Source: Candidatus Alcyoniella australis
Lineage (GTDB): Bacteria; Lernaellota; Lernaellaia; JAVCCG01; Alcyoniellaceae
Direction: 5' to 3'
DNA: 64,000 nt
NCBI GenBank assembly: GCA_030765605.1
Contig: JAVCCG010000093.1
Location: forward strand, 13,315-77,314
A model generated the notes under the pieces. That model was not told the origin of the DNA. It made no database searches and worked only from the letters and a program-made list of their open reading frames with translations. Shown piece after piece: positions 17,424 to 26,782 of this stretch. A program made the translations under genes and the position numbers. The stretch's first letter is position 1. Each line of letters opens with the position of its first letter.

Positions 17424-19058
17424 TCAGTTCTTTTTCTTTTTACCCAGCGTATCGACACGTTCGTCCCACTCTTTATCGCGGTCGGATCGACGATCGAGGA
17501 ACTCAGCCAGCGCCTTGTTGCGATCCTCGTCGGATTCCCCGGTCTCGATCGTCCTGATCTCCGACTTGGCGAAGAGGCTCTTGGGATTGAACTCCAGCGC
17601 CTTGTTTAGCGCCTCGAGCGCCTGTCCCTTTTTACCACCGGCCTTGTACATTAGTCCCAGGCAGATGTAACTCGACTCAGAGCGCGGGCGCATGATGATG
17701 CCCTTCTTGATCAGATCGCGGCCGTGCTTCATCTTTTCGCTATCGCGGCGCTGGTGCTTCAGGAATATTGCCAGACCCAGGGTCGCGTAATACTCGCCCT
17801 CGCTGTCGAAGACCTCGATCGCGCTGTGTAGTTCTTCGATCGCCTTGTCGTACTCAGACTTTGTAAACAGCAGGCCCTCGCCCTTTTGGCGGAAGATGTC
17901 GGAGTTGACTTCGAGGAAGAACTCGTCGAACACCTTGGTTCGGTACTCTTTGCGCTTTTCCGTATCGCGCAAGGTCTGGTAGGCCTGCTTGGACAGTTTG
18001 TAGATCTGTTTATGCAGATGCTGCTCGATCCCCTCGGTGGTTTTCGCGTTTTGCTCGCGCTGGGGTTTGAGCTTGGCCCAGGCCTTTTCCACCATCTGCG
18101 AGTCGGCCGACCAGTGGATGCGCAGCCGTTCAAATCGGTTGAATTTCTCGATGTCCTTGAGATGCTCCCGAAGCTTCTCCATGCGGATCGCGTCGGTGTC
18201 CTGCCGTGGTTTGTCCAACACTATCAGCGAGCCGGTAAGCAATAGGGCCCAGACCGCGCTGTAGGTTTGGGACTCCTTGAGGTTGGAGATAATCAGCAGC
18301 CGCTGCCATTCCTGGTCGCGATTGAGGATCTCATCCCAGAACTTTTGCATCCCCGTCCCGAAGCCGTAGTCGGAGCTTTTGTACAGCCGTTTCTCGGCGC
18401 GGCCAATGTATTTGGATGAGATCGGCTCAAAGCGCTTGCGCAGTTCCTTCATCGGGTAACGCTTCCAGGCCAGCTGCATTATCAGCCAAGGGAGCTTGAC
18501 GTTGGACATCGCCAGCCCGCCGGGCAGCCGCTCGCGATCCTGGAACTCGAAGTCGATACGGTTCCACTCGAACAACGGATAGAGCTTGGTTTCGATCTGC
18601 GCCTTAAGCGTACGGTTGAGCAGCTCCTTGTTCAGCAGCCCGAGCGTGATCAGCGCCTCGCCCTGGCGCAGCTTGCTGCCCGAGGCCTTTTTCAACGAAT
18701 TGATCACGTCCTTTTGTTCGACGAACCCGGCCCGCTGTAACACGCGCCCCAGGCACTCTGAGGGGTCGAAGGGGTCGGAGCGCACGTCGACCAGCCTGCC
18801 TTGGACCAGGTATAGGTCGCGCCCCCGATCACCGCAGCGCAGGCGCAGTACGCCGGTGCGCTCCTCGCGGTGGATCACGTTAAACATGCGGAAGATGTCG
18901 TCGAGCTCCGCTCGGCCGTGCAGTTGTGTGCGAATGCCGACCGATGTTTGCAACGGATCTTGCGCCTGGGGGATTGTGGGCTCGGGCTGCGACTCGACGG
19001 TGATCAGCGAGCGTTCGTCGACAACCCGGCTATCAGGCTTAAATTCGTCGTTAGTCAT
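17424..19058 (-). CDS. PATAN (DUF4388) protein with J-like region and TPR repeats
   Basis: A 544-residue cytoplasmic protein. Residues about 45-200 match a DUF4388/PATAN domain (T-G-V-L-R-L-R-C-G-D then L-V-Q-G-R-L-V-D-V and L-I-T-L-G-L-L), a module common in deltaproteobacterial signalling and gliding proteins. Around 290-385 lies a helical region with J-domain-like features ending in Y-Q-T-L-R-D-T-E-K-R-K-E-Y, but the HPD tripeptide is not apparent. Residues 395-495 look like TPR repeats (E-Y-Y-A-T-L-G-L-A-I, G-L-M-Y-K-A-G-G). The C-terminus ends in K-K-K-K-N. It probably acts as an adaptor; the partner is unknown. Confidence 0.75.
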   Translation of the reverse strand: MTNDEFKPDSRVVDERSLITVESQPEPTIPQAQDPLQTSVGIRTQLHGRAELDDIFRMFNVIHREERTGVLRLRCGDRGRDLYLVQGRLVDVRSDPFDPSECLGRVLQRAGFVEQKDVINSLKKASGSKLRQGEALITLGLLNKELLNRTLKAQIETKLYPLFEWNRIDFEFQDRERLPGGLAMSNVKLPWLIMQLAWKRYPMKELRKRFEPISSKYIGRAEKRLYKSSDYGFGTGMQKFWDEILNRDQEWQRLLIISNLKESQTYSAVWALLLTGSLIVLDKPRQDTDAIRMEKLREHLKDIEKFNRFERLRIHWSADSQMVEKAWAKLKPQREQNAKTTEGIEQHLHKQIYKLSKQAYQTLRDTEKRKEYRTKVFDEFFLEVNSDIFRQKGEGLLFTKSEYDKAIEELHSAIEVFDSEGEYYATLGLAIFLKHQRRDSEKMKHGRDLIKKGIIMRPRSESSYICLGLMYKAGGKKGQALEALNKALEFNPKSLFAKSEIRTIETGESDEDRNKALAEFLDRRSDRDKEWDERVDTLGKKKKN

Positions 19059-19275
19059 GAAGAGTAAGTCTCCGGTGCCGCCGGCTGAATGTATATTTCA
19101 TTGTTCTCTAAACACTATTTTAACCGATCCTCGCGTGTCAACAGAAAACGGAGCAGATCGACCTGGCAAAGTTCGGGTTGTTTCTGATTTAATCAAGATC
19201 GACTTTTGCCCGGATCGACAACGGAGGCCGGTCGACCAGCGTGCGGGCTGCAACCCGTTTCCCAGGAGCGTGATC

Positions 19276-20289
19276 ATGATCGCCGGAGAAAAGGAACGAG
19301 CCAATCTGCTGCGTTGGGACGGAGAGTCCCGTGGCGCGTACGAGGTCTACTACCTGAAGTTCAATCATCCGCAGAGCCGCACGGCCTATTGGCTGCGCTA
19401 TACGCTGACCAGCCCGCTGACCGCTGTGGGCGAGCCGTACTGCGAGCTGTGGGGGATCTTCTTCAACGCCGCCGACCCTTCCAACAACTTCGCGCTCAAG
19501 GATCGCTTCGCCATCGACCGGCTGCGCTGGGAGCGTGACCGCCTCGATCTGCGGATGGCCGATGCCCAGCTCACGGGCAATTCGTGCAGCGGCGAACTGG
19601 TCCGCGCGGAGCAGGGGCTCTCGCTGCGCTGGAACCTGCGCTTCGACTCGGCGCTGCCCGCGTTTCGGCATTTTCCCACGGAGCTGATGTACCGCGCCAA
19701 ACTGCCCAAGACCAAGGTGATCGCGCCTCACGAGCATGCGCTGTTCCGCGGCTGGATCGAGGTTTGCGGCCGCCGGATCGAGCTCGACGGGGTCCCGGGC
19801 CAGCAGACCCACATCTGGGGCAGCCAACACGGCCTGCGCTGGGCTTGGGGGCACTGCAACATGTTCGACCAGGATCCCGATGCAATCTGGGAGGGACTGC
19901 ACGCCCAGGTTAAGCTCGGGACGCTGACCAGCCCGCCGATGAAGCTGTTCTACGTGCGCTGCAACGGCCGCGACTACAAGTTCAACAGTCTGCGGCAACT
20001 GGTGAGCAACGACAGCCGCTGGGAGCTGGGCAAGTGGAGCTTCGAGGCCCGCGGCCCCGAGGCCGTAGCCCGCGGTGAGATTACCTCGCGCTTCGAGGAC
20101 CTGATCTGCGTGACCTACATGGACCCCGACGGCTCGAACCTGTGGTGCAACAACAGCAAGGTGGCGCGCATCGATCTCGAGCTGAAAACGCCGCACGGCG
20201 AGCGCATCGCCGAGCTGAGTTCTGACTGGGGCGCGGCAGTGGAGTTCGTCGACCGCCGGATCTATCCCGAAGTCGAGCCCAGTATCTAA
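19276..20289 (+). CDS. Lipocalin-like (CrtC/tocopherol-cyclase-type) protein of unknown function
   Basis: A 337-residue soluble protein. The central string Q-T-H-I-W-G-S-Q-H-G then W-A-W-G-H-C-N resembles the H-x-W-G ... W-x-W-x-H signature of CrtC/AttH-like lipocalin proteins that act on isoprenoid or lipid substrates, so a related beta fold is suggested. Many Trp and His residues and repeated beta strands fit this. The ATG at 19276 follows an AGGAG site; the frame is open upstream to 18586, but that part is antisense to the PATAN gene. No signal peptide is present. Together with the DUF2804-like gene at 16293 it may form a pair of lipocalin-fold proteins flanking the PATAN gene. The function is not known. 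Confidence 0.6.
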   Translation: MIAGEKERANLLRWDGESRGAYEVYYLKFNHPQSRTAYWLRYTLTSPLTAVGEPYCELWGIFFNAADPSNNFALKDRFAIDRLRWERDRLDLRMADAQLTGNSCSGELVRAEQGLSLRWNLRFDSALPAFRHFPTELMYRAKLPKTKVIAPHEHALFRGWIEVCGRRIELDGVPGQQTHIWGSQHGLRWAWGHCNMFDQDPDAIWEGLHAQVKLGTLTSPPMKLFYVRCNGRDYKFNSLRQLVSNDSRWELGKWSFEARGPEAVARGEITSRFEDLICVTYMDPDGSNLWCNNSKVARIDLELKTPHGERIAELSSDWGAAVEFVDRRIYPEVEPSI

Positions 20290-20310
20290 TTCATAAGAGC
20301 TTGCGACGGC

Positions 20311-20712
20311 CTATAGCAGGTGCTTGTCGAGCTTGGCTTTGAACAGCTCGAAGTCAAAGGGCTTGAACAGGCAGTCCACGTCCTCCATCTCGAGCACCTC
20401 GAGCCTGCCGCGGGCAAAGCCGGTGATGAAGATCACCTTGCCCTGCAACTCGGGGTACTTGTCGCAGATCTGCTTGTACAGGTCGATGCCCGATTCGCCC
20501 TGGAGCGTGACGTCGAGGATCAGCAGGTCGTAGGGTATGCGGCCGTTGTCCTGACGGGCGACGAAGCGCAGGTTGGCCAGCGCATCTCCGATGTCGGCCG
20601 CGGTATGCACCTCGTGCTCGACATCGGTCTTGCTCAGGTAGAGCTTGATGAACTCAGCGGCGATACGGCGTACCGCCGGATCGTTGTCCACGATCAGGAC
20701 GCGTTTTTTCAT
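20311..20712 (-). CDS. Stand-alone response regulator receiver (CheY-like)
   Basis: A 133-residue single-domain receiver. It has the acidic pocket D9/D11 (V-D-N-D-P), the phospho-acceptor D67 in L-I-L-D-V, the switch T97 in F-I-T-G-F, and K117 in L-F-K-P-F-D. There is no output domain, so it must act by protein contact, as CheY/Spo0F-like proteins do. A cognate kinase is not nearby. The ATG at 20712 is preferred over the TTG at 20718. It converges with the lipocalin-like gene. Confidence 0.9.
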   Translation of the reverse strand: MKKRVLIVDNDPAVRRIAAEFIKLYLSKTDVEHEVHTAADIGDALANLRFVARQDNGRIPYDLLILDVTLQGESGIDLYKQICDKYPELQGKVIFITGFARGRLEVLEMEDVDCLFKPFDFELFKAKLDKHLL

Positions 20713-20866
20713 TACCAATTATCCGCAAGTACCGCAGGTTCACGCCTACTTGTCTTAATACCCAAATGTTCGGTCGACTGCAAGATTAAACTGCGCGGGA
20801 GCCGTAGCGCTTCACCCGGATAAGAAAACCGGATACCCTGAGCTGTACTTAAAAGAGAGGTTTTCG

Positions 20867-21853
20867 ATGAAGATCACGCGCAAGCTGTGTTGGATCGCAG
20901 TCCTGGCTGCCGTGATGCTGATCATCGCGCTGGCCGCAGCCTGCGATTCCGGCGATGACGACGACGATACAGATGACGATGTCGCGGATGACGATACGGC
21001 TGACGACGACGACGCGGCCGGAGATGACGACAGCGACGACGACGCGGACCCGCCACCGGGGTGCGACACGCTGCAGGCCGGCTGGAACACCGGCTTCATG
21101 GTCGACGGCATTGAGCGTTCGTTTTACATCGACCTGCCCAACGGCGTGGAAGAGAGCTGGCCGTGGCCCGTGGTCTTCAACTGGCACGGCTATGGCGATA
21201 CGGCGACCAACATGCGGCGTCTGGTCAGCGGCCAGGTGAACAACGTTGCCATGCCGTTTATCGCCGTGACCCCCGAAAACAGCAAGGGCATGATCTTTGA
21301 CTGGGATCTGTTCGACGCCTCAAATCCCGCCAACCGCGAGGTGCGGCTGTTCGACGATCTGCTGGCCCAGATCGACAAGTGCTGGGGCGTGGACTACGAC
21401 CACGTGCACACCATGGGCTTCTCGTTCGGCGACGCCGTCTCGTGCATGCTGATGGTCACCCGCGGCGACGTGATCGCCTCGACCGGCGGCTACTCAGGCG
21501 TCTACGCCTCGAATTCGGCCAACACCATAATGTACGCGATGTCCAACTGGCCGGAGCTGACCACGACCAACCAGTATGCCGAGCTGCGGATCCACGGTGG
21601 CATAATGGATATCAACGTGCTGCCGTTTGGCAAGTACGCGGAGAACGACCGGCAATACCTCAACGCGCGCGGCCACGACGTGATCATCTGCAACCACGGC
21701 AGCCTTCACAACATGGGCCCGAGCAAGATGTCGTCGAGCACAATCATCGAGTTTTTCGCCGACCATCCATTAGGAACCTACAGCTCGCCCTACGCCGCGG
21801 GACTGCCCGCCGACTACCCGGCGTTCTGCGAGTTCAGCCCCAAGACGCCCTAA
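20867..21853 (+). CDS. Asp-rich lipoprotein with PHB-depolymerase-like esterase domain
   Basis: A 328-residue predicted lipoprotein. The signal peptide ends at L-A-A-A-C, so Cys26 would be lipidated. Residues 30-61 are an almost pure Asp linker with a few Thr, Ala, Val and Ser, an acidic flexible tether. The catalytic part is an alpha/beta hydrolase of the esterase/PHB-depolymerase (LpqC) type: N-W-H-G-Y-G near 105-110 fits the oxyanion region, S186 in G-F-S-F-G is the nucleophile, and H-G near residue 285 (C-N-H-G-S-L-H) is a candidate triad His. It likely cleaves esters at the cell surface. The next gene begins 16 bases downstream and shares the same lipobox/Asp tether, so the two are probably one operon. 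Confidence 0.8.
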   Translation: MKITRKLCWIAVLAAVMLIIALAAACDSGDDDDDTDDDVADDDTADDDDAAGDDDSDDDADPPPGCDTLQAGWNTGFMVDGIERSFYIDLPNGVEESWPWPVVFNWHGYGDTATNMRRLVSGQVNNVAMPFIAVTPENSKGMIFDWDLFDASNPANREVRLFDDLLAQIDKCWGVDYDHVHTMGFSFGDAVSCMLMVTRGDVIASTGGYSGVYASNSANTIMYAMSNWPELTTTNQYAELRIHGGIMDINVLPFGKYAENDRQYLNARGHDVIICNHGSLHNMGPSKMSSSTIIEFFADHPLGTYSSPYAAGLPADYPAFCEFSPKTP

Positions 21854-21869
21854 CTCGGAGGAGGGTGCG

Positions 21870-22835
21870 ATGAAGCGCCGCGGACTCGTTTGGTTGCTGC
21901 TGGTCGCGCTGCTGATTCCGGCGCTGATCATCGCCTGCGCAGTTGAAGACAACGACGATGGCGGTGACGATCCGATCGACGACGACGCGGATGGCGACGA
22001 TGCAGCGGACGACGACGACCTCGACGATGACGACGACATCGAGCCTCCCGATCGCACGATCAGCGTGCTGACGATCAACCTGCAGAACGCCTGGTTCAAC
22101 CCGCGCGAGATCGACCGTCGCGCCGGGTTCGTGGCCGAACTGATGCTCGAACGTGAGGTCGACTTCGTGACGCTGCAGGAGGTGGTGCAGTTCGGCGACG
22201 TGCAGAACCGCGCGCAATACATCGCCGGGCTTGCGGGCTATGAGTACGTCTGGCTGCGCACGCACAACGTGCCGCTGATTTTTGAGGAAGGCGTGGCCGT
22301 GCTCAGCCGTTGGCCGATCGTCTCCAGCGACTCGGTCGAGCTGCCGCATCCCGAGCTGGGCGGAATTTTCACCCGCGCGGTGCTCGGCGTGATCGCCGAC
22401 ACGCCCCAAGGCGAGCTGGCCTGCTCCTGCTCGCACATGACCACCGCGGACGACGAGGATAAAAAGGCCGACCAGGCGTTGGCCGCCTACGAGTTCGTCG
22501 ATAGCCAGCGCAACGGGCTGCCCGGCTGGTTCGCCGGAGACCTCAACGCCGAGCCCGAGACCCTGGCCATGCGCTTTTTGCGCGGCGAGGCCCAGTATGA
22601 GGGGCAGAGCGGCGATCTGCTCGACTCCTGGTCCCAGATCAACCCCGACGATCCGGGCTACAGCTTCCCGGCCGAAGACCCGGACCGCCGCATCGACTAC
22701 ATCTACCTGGTGCCCTCGGCGGAAGCGCCGACCACGGTGGTGAGCTGCGAGATCGTGTTCGACGAACCGATCGAGAGCCTATGGGTCTCGGACCACGCGG
22801 GCGTGCTCTGCCAGTTCGAGCTGCCCACTTTCTGA
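21870..22835 (+). CDS. Asp-rich lipoprotein with endonuclease/exonuclease/phosphatase (EEP) domain
   Basis: A 321-residue lipoprotein. The signal peptide ends at L-I-I-A-C (Cys about 24), followed by an Asp-rich tether to about residue 60. The enzyme part shows EEP landmarks in order: V-L-T-I-N-L-Q-N, the metal-binding Glu in T-L-Q-E-V, G-D-L-N-A-E-P, and the terminal S-D-H-A-G with the catalytic His. Such domains hydrolyse phosphodiesters, from sphingomyelin or inositol phosphates to DNA; the substrate cannot be read here. A good GGAGG ribosome site precedes the ATG. Being surface tethered, it may scavenge phosphate or degrade extracellular nucleic acid or lipid. Confidence 0.8.
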   Translation: MKRRGLVWLLLVALLIPALIIACAVEDNDDGGDDPIDDDADGDDAADDDDLDDDDDIEPPDRTISVLTINLQNAWFNPREIDRRAGFVAELMLEREVDFVTLQEVVQFGDVQNRAQYIAGLAGYEYVWLRTHNVPLIFEEGVAVLSRWPIVSSDSVELPHPELGGIFTRAVLGVIADTPQGELACSCSHMTTADDEDKKADQALAAYEFVDSQRNGLPGWFAGDLNAEPETLAMRFLRGEAQYEGQSGDLLDSWSQINPDDPGYSFPAEDPDRRIDYIYLVPSAEAPTTVVSCEIVFDEPIESLWVSDHAGVLCQFELPTF

Positions 22836-22890
22836 GCGGTCCCAGCCTGGGTTAGACTGTTCCCCACTTTCAACGTACAGGAGTAAGCGG

Positions 22891-24306
22891 ATGCCGGAAT
22901 CCCAGCCTCGGATCGACGCCCAGCGCAAGAAGCAGATTGAGAAGGTATTCGGCAGGCACGTCAACCTCGGCCAGGTCAAGTACCTCAAGGCCGGGCACCT
23001 CGACGTGTTGGAGACCCAGCGCAAGGGGGTCAACTTCACCGACCCGCTGACCGGTCGCGAGTTCATCGACTGCTTTACCTCGGCCGGCTGCTTTAACGTC
23101 GGTCGCCACAACGAAGAGGTGATGCGCGCGTTGGACGCGGCGTTGGACGAGCTGGACATGGGCTCGTTCTACCTGCCCAGCGAGGCCAAGCTGGAGTTGG
23201 CCAGGCGGCTGGTCGAGCTGGCGCCGGGTGATCTGAGCCGCGTACTGTTCGCCGCGGGCGGCGGCGACGCGGTGGACTGCGCGATCAAGCTCGCGCGCGG
23301 GGCCACGGGCCGCCCCGAGGTGATTTCGACGATCAAGGGCTATCACGGGCACACCGGGTTCGCCCTTTCGGCCAACGGCAAAGAGCACTATCGCGACTAC
23401 TGCGAGCCGCTGATTCCGGGCTTCAAGTTTGCGCCGTTCAACAACCTGGCCGCAATCAAGGCCCTGGTCGGCAAGCAGACCGCGGCGATCATCGTCGAGC
23501 CGATTCAGGGCGAGGCCGGGATCTTCGTGGGCGACGATCAATATTTGCGCGGCCTGCGCAGGCTGTGCGACGAGCACGGCTGCCTGCTGATCTTCGACGA
23601 GATCCAGACCGGGTTCGGCCGCACGGGCAAGCTCTGGGCCTGCGAGCACTCCGGCGTGATTCCCGACGTGATGACCCTGGCCAAGTCGATCGGCGCGGGG
23701 CTTTACCCCAACGCGGCGGTGCTCTATCGCCCGCGCGAAAATCTTGCGGCCTACGTCGAGGGCAACCCGCAGTTCCACATCAGCTACTCCGGCGGCACCG
23801 ACCTGGGCTGCCGCGTATCGCTGGCCGTGATCGACTTCATCGTGCGCGAGCGGCTGTGGGAGAACGCCGAGCGCCAGGGAGCTAAGCTGCGCGAGGTTTT
23901 GGAACAACTGATGGCCGAGAATCCGAAGATCATCAAACAGGTGCGCGGCAAGGGGCTGATGATCGGCATCGAGTACATCCACGAGTTCCTCGGGCCGATG
24001 ATGTCCGACGCCCTGGCGCAGAACGGCGTGTTCGCGGCCTACTCGGGCAACGCGCCCCAGGTGATGCGCTTTATGGCGCCGATCGTGATCAACGATGAGC
24101 AGCTCGAACGCTTGATCGTTGCGATTCGCAACTCGATTGACTCGATGAAGAAGCTGCTGCCGCTGGCGCTGCCCGCAGCGCGCGTGCCCGCGTTGCTGCG
24201 AATGCTCAACAACGAGCAGGCGCAGATCGTGCTCTTTGGCCTGATCCGACGCGTCGAGGACGCGGCTGCGGCTGCATCGTCCGCGTTTAAAGGGGGTGAG
24301 CGATGA
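22891..24306 (+). CDS. Class III (PLP-dependent) aminotransferase, catalytically complete
   Basis: A 471-residue fold-type I aminotransferase of the ornithine/acetylornithine/putrescine class. Visible motifs are G-C-F-N-V-G-R-H-N near the N-terminus, the phosphate loop A-G-G-G-D-A-V, E-P-I-Q-G-E-A-G, the PLP-ring Asp in I-F-D-E-I-Q-T-G-F-G-R-T-G, and the Schiff-base Lys265 in L-A-K-S-I-G-A-G. About 45 residues beyond the usual domain form a helical C-terminal extension. The stop overlaps the start of the next gene by four bases, and that gene is a paralogue lacking the lysine. The amino acid or polyamine substrate is not determinable from sequence. Confidence 0.88.
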   Translation: MPESQPRIDAQRKKQIEKVFGRHVNLGQVKYLKAGHLDVLETQRKGVNFTDPLTGREFIDCFTSAGCFNVGRHNEEVMRALDAALDELDMGSFYLPSEAKLELARRLVELAPGDLSRVLFAAGGGDAVDCAIKLARGATGRPEVISTIKGYHGHTGFALSANGKEHYRDYCEPLIPGFKFAPFNNLAAIKALVGKQTAAIIVEPIQGEAGIFVGDDQYLRGLRRLCDEHGCLLIFDEIQTGFGRTGKLWACEHSGVIPDVMTLAKSIGAGLYPNAAVLYRPRENLAAYVEGNPQFHISYSGGTDLGCRVSLAVIDFIVRERLWENAERQGAKLREVLEQLMAENPKIIKQVRGKGLMIGIEYIHEFLGPMMSDALAQNGVFAAYSGNAPQVMRFMAPIVINDEQLERLIVAIRNSIDSMKKLLPLALPAARVPALLRMLNNEQAQIVLFGLIRRVEDAAAAASSAFKGGER

Positions 24307-25532
24307 GCGCCCGCACTGATAGGCAACGGCTGCTCAAAGGCTGGGCCGAGGTCTTCGGACCGGCGCAGGTCGAGAGCCTCAAGGCGCTGGGACACGATCT
24401 GTTCGAGGGGGCGCGCGGCGGATCGCACGTCGCGTCAAGCCACGGCGCGCGCTACATCGACTGCGTGAGCGGAGCCGGCGCGTACAACCTGGGCCGACGC
24501 CATCCGGCGCTGGTCGCCGCGGTGCGTGAAGCCATGGCACAGACCGATCAGGGCAACTTCCCGATGATCTCCGAGGAGAAGGGCAAGCTGGCCCAGGCCC
24601 TGGCGCAGTTCGCGCCGGGCGATCTGGAGTGCTCGATGTTCAGCGTCATGCGCGGCGAGGCGTTCGACTTCGCCTGCAAGCTGGCCCGCGGATTTACCGG
24701 GCGGCCAGGACTGGTCGCGCCCCAGGGCTCGTGCTTTGGCCAGACCGGGTTCGCCTTGGCGCTATCGGCTCGCGAGGACGCCGATGACTTCGCGCCTGCC
24801 ATGCCCCAGTGCGCGACCTTTACTTGGGGCGATCTCGAGGCCGCGAAAAGGGCGATTGACGAGCGCACGGCCGCGCTGTTGATCGAGCCGATCCAGGTCG
24901 AGAACGGCTGCCGCGAGGCTGACGCCGAGCAGCTGCGCGAGCTGCAACGGATCTGCCGCAGCCGCGGCGCGTTGTTTGTGATCGACGAAACCCAGAGCGG
25001 GTTCGGCCGCTGCGGCGCGCGTTTCGCATTCGAGGAGGCGGGGCTGGAGCCCGACGTGCTGATCGTGGGCGAGGCGTTGGGCGGCGGCCTGTTCCCCATC
25101 GCGGCCACGCTGTTTACACAGCGCGTCAACAGCTTTATGAACGACCACCCGTTGATCCACCTTTCGACCTTCGGCGGATCGGACCTGGGCTGTCTGGTCG
25201 CGCGCCGGGCGCTGGAGATCTATCAGGCCCAGCAGCCCTGGCACAACGCGCGCGCAATGGGCGATCGTCTGCGCACGGCGTGCGAGGAGCTCGCTGCCAA
25301 ACACGGCAACAAGCTGCACAAGGTGCAGGGAAGCGGCCTGTTGATCAGCCTGTGCCTAAGCAGCAAGGCCCGCGCGCGTAAACTATGCAAACTTTTAGCG
25401 GTCCACGGCGTGCTGTCTCTGCCCGCCGAGGTCGACCGGCGTTGCGTGCTGTTGCGGCCCAGCCTGCTGCTGAGCACCCTCGATGCCGACGATATCCAGA
25501 GCGCGGTCGCCGCGGCCCTGGAAACACTGTAG
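24303..25532 (+). CDS. Aminotransferase-fold paralogue lacking the PLP lysine
   Basis: A 409-residue paralogue of the preceding class III aminotransferase. The order of motifs is retained: S-G-A-G-A-Y-N-L-G-R-R-H-P, L-I-E-P-I-Q-V-E, and V-I-D-E-T-Q-S-G-F-G-R-C-G. At the position of the Schiff-base lysine it reads V-G-E-A-L-G-G-G, that is Glu257 (codon GAG at 25071) instead of Lys. The phosphate-loop region also departs from the partner (S-V-M-R-G-E-A versus A-A-G-G-G-D-A). The frame is intact and coupled to both neighbours (ATGA upstream, TAG-ATG downstream), so it is maintained. It is probably a non-catalytic subunit forming a heterodimer with the upstream enzyme, or a protein with new chemistry. 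Confidence 0.8.
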   Translation: MSARTDRQRLLKGWAEVFGPAQVESLKALGHDLFEGARGGSHVASSHGARYIDCVSGAGAYNLGRRHPALVAAVREAMAQTDQGNFPMISEEKGKLAQALAQFAPGDLECSMFSVMRGEAFDFACKLARGFTGRPGLVAPQGSCFGQTGFALALSAREDADDFAPAMPQCATFTWGDLEAAKRAIDERTAALLIEPIQVENGCREADAEQLRELQRICRSRGALFVIDETQSGFGRCGARFAFEEAGLEPDVLIVGEALGGGLFPIAATLFTQRVNSFMNDHPLIHLSTFGGSDLGCLVARRALEIYQAQQPWHNARAMGDRLRTACEELAAKHGNKLHKVQGSGLLISLCLSSKARARKLCKLLAVHGVLSLPAEVDRRCVLLRPSLLLSTLDADDIQSAVAAALETL

Positions 25533-26732
25533 ATGCGCGCGCTGTTTTTCGACAACGACATCCGGCGCATCCTGGCGGTCAAGGCGCTGTCCAAGGTCGA
25601 CAAACTGGCCGCGTTGCGCCGCTTTGCCCCGGTGCGCTACGCCGTGGTCCCGGAGCCCGAGTTGCCCAATGGGCGCTGGCTGAAAGTGCGCAATAAAAGC
25701 TGCGGCCTGTGCGGCACGGACATCCACCTGATCCTGATGGATCTCGATCCGCTGAGCTTCCCCGCGGCGCTGCCGGGATTGCAGCGCAAGTTCTTGGGCC
25801 ACGAGCTGCTGGGCGAGGTGCTTGAGGTTGGCGACGATGTCGGCGATTTCGCGCCGGGCCAGCGCGTGGTGCAGCGCATCGACTGGCCCTCGTGCTTTCA
25901 GCTCGAGATCGATCCGCCCTGTGCGCGTTGCGCCGAGGGCAGCTACATGCTGTGCGAGAACCTGGGCAAGCGGCCGATGCCGATCGTCAACGTTGGCGGC
26001 GGATTTTCACCACGGATGGTGATGCACCGCTCCCAGCCGTTCAAGGTCCCCGACGAGCTGTCCGACGAGCGCGCGCAGTTGATCGAGCCTACGGCCAGCG
26101 CGCTGCACGGCGTACTGCGACGGCCGCCGCGGCCGGGCGAAAAACTGCTGGTGATCGGCGCGGGAACCATCGGCCTGCTGTGCCTAGCCTGCGCCCGCGC
26201 CCTGGAGCCCGAGGCCGAGGTCTACGTGCTGGCGCGCCACAAGTTCCAGCGCGAGGCAGCCCGGCGCATGGGAGCGACCGCAGTGCTGAGCGACGACAAC
26301 GGCCTGCTGCGCAAGGCAGCCGGACTTACCGACGGCGCGCACCATCGCGGGATGTTCGGCAACCAGATTTTGCTCGGCGGATTCGACGCGGTCTACGATT
26401 CGGTGGGCAACGACCACACATTGCAAAGCTCGCTGCGACTGGCGCGCGCGGGCGGCGACGTGGTGCTGGTGGGAATCAACATGACACCGGGCAAGTTCGA
26501 CTACACGCCGATCTGGAACCAGGAGATCACGCTGCACGGGATCAACAGCCACGCGGTGGAGGCCGACGGCCGCAACACCTTTGAGCGCGCGGCCGAGCTG
26601 TTGGCCGACCCGCGCTTCCCGGCCGAGGGACTTATCACCCACCGCCTGCCGATGAAGCGCTGGAGCGACGCGGTCAAGCTGTTTCTGGACAAGGGCCGCT
26701 CAGGCGCGATCAAGATCGTGTTGGAACACTGA
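25533..26732 (+). CDS. Zinc-type (MDR) alcohol/threonine dehydrogenase-like protein
   Basis: A 399-residue medium-chain dehydrogenase. It has the catalytic zinc motif C-G-L-C-G-T-D-I-H, F-L-G-H-E-L, a cysteine-rich structural-zinc lobe (P-P-C-A-R-C then M-L-C-E) with slightly unusual spacing, the Rossmann loop V-I-G-A-G-T-I-G-L, and a C-terminal closing strand. The N-terminal ~45 residues before the GroES-like fold are longer than usual. The ATG immediately follows the TAG of the lysine-less aminotransferase. Its product may supply or consume the aldehyde/amine pair used by the aminotransferase (a dehydrogenase-transaminase couple); this is inference. Confidence 0.83.
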   Translation: MRALFFDNDIRRILAVKALSKVDKLAALRRFAPVRYAVVPEPELPNGRWLKVRNKSCGLCGTDIHLILMDLDPLSFPAALPGLQRKFLGHELLGEVLEVGDDVGDFAPGQRVVQRIDWPSCFQLEIDPPCARCAEGSYMLCENLGKRPMPIVNVGGGFSPRMVMHRSQPFKVPDELSDERAQLIEPTASALHGVLRRPPRPGEKLLVIGAGTIGLLCLACARALEPEAEVYVLARHKFQREAARRMGATAVLSDDNGLLRKAAGLTDGAHHRGMFGNQILLGGFDAVYDSVGNDHTLQSSLRLARAGGDVVLVGINMTPGKFDYTPIWNQEITLHGINSHAVEADGRNTFERAAELLADPRFPAEGLITHRLPMKRWSDAVKLFLDKGRSGAIKIVLEH

Positions 26733-26782
26733 CCGGCAACCGCCCGGCTCGCGCAGTTCCCTGTTTGTAGTAGAAGCACCCA

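Noticed and set aside
18586-20289. A 567-codon plus-strand frame as one protein
   Set aside because: The first part is antisense to the PATAN gene and Ser/Arg-rich; the conserved protein starts at the ATG at 19276 with a ribosome site.
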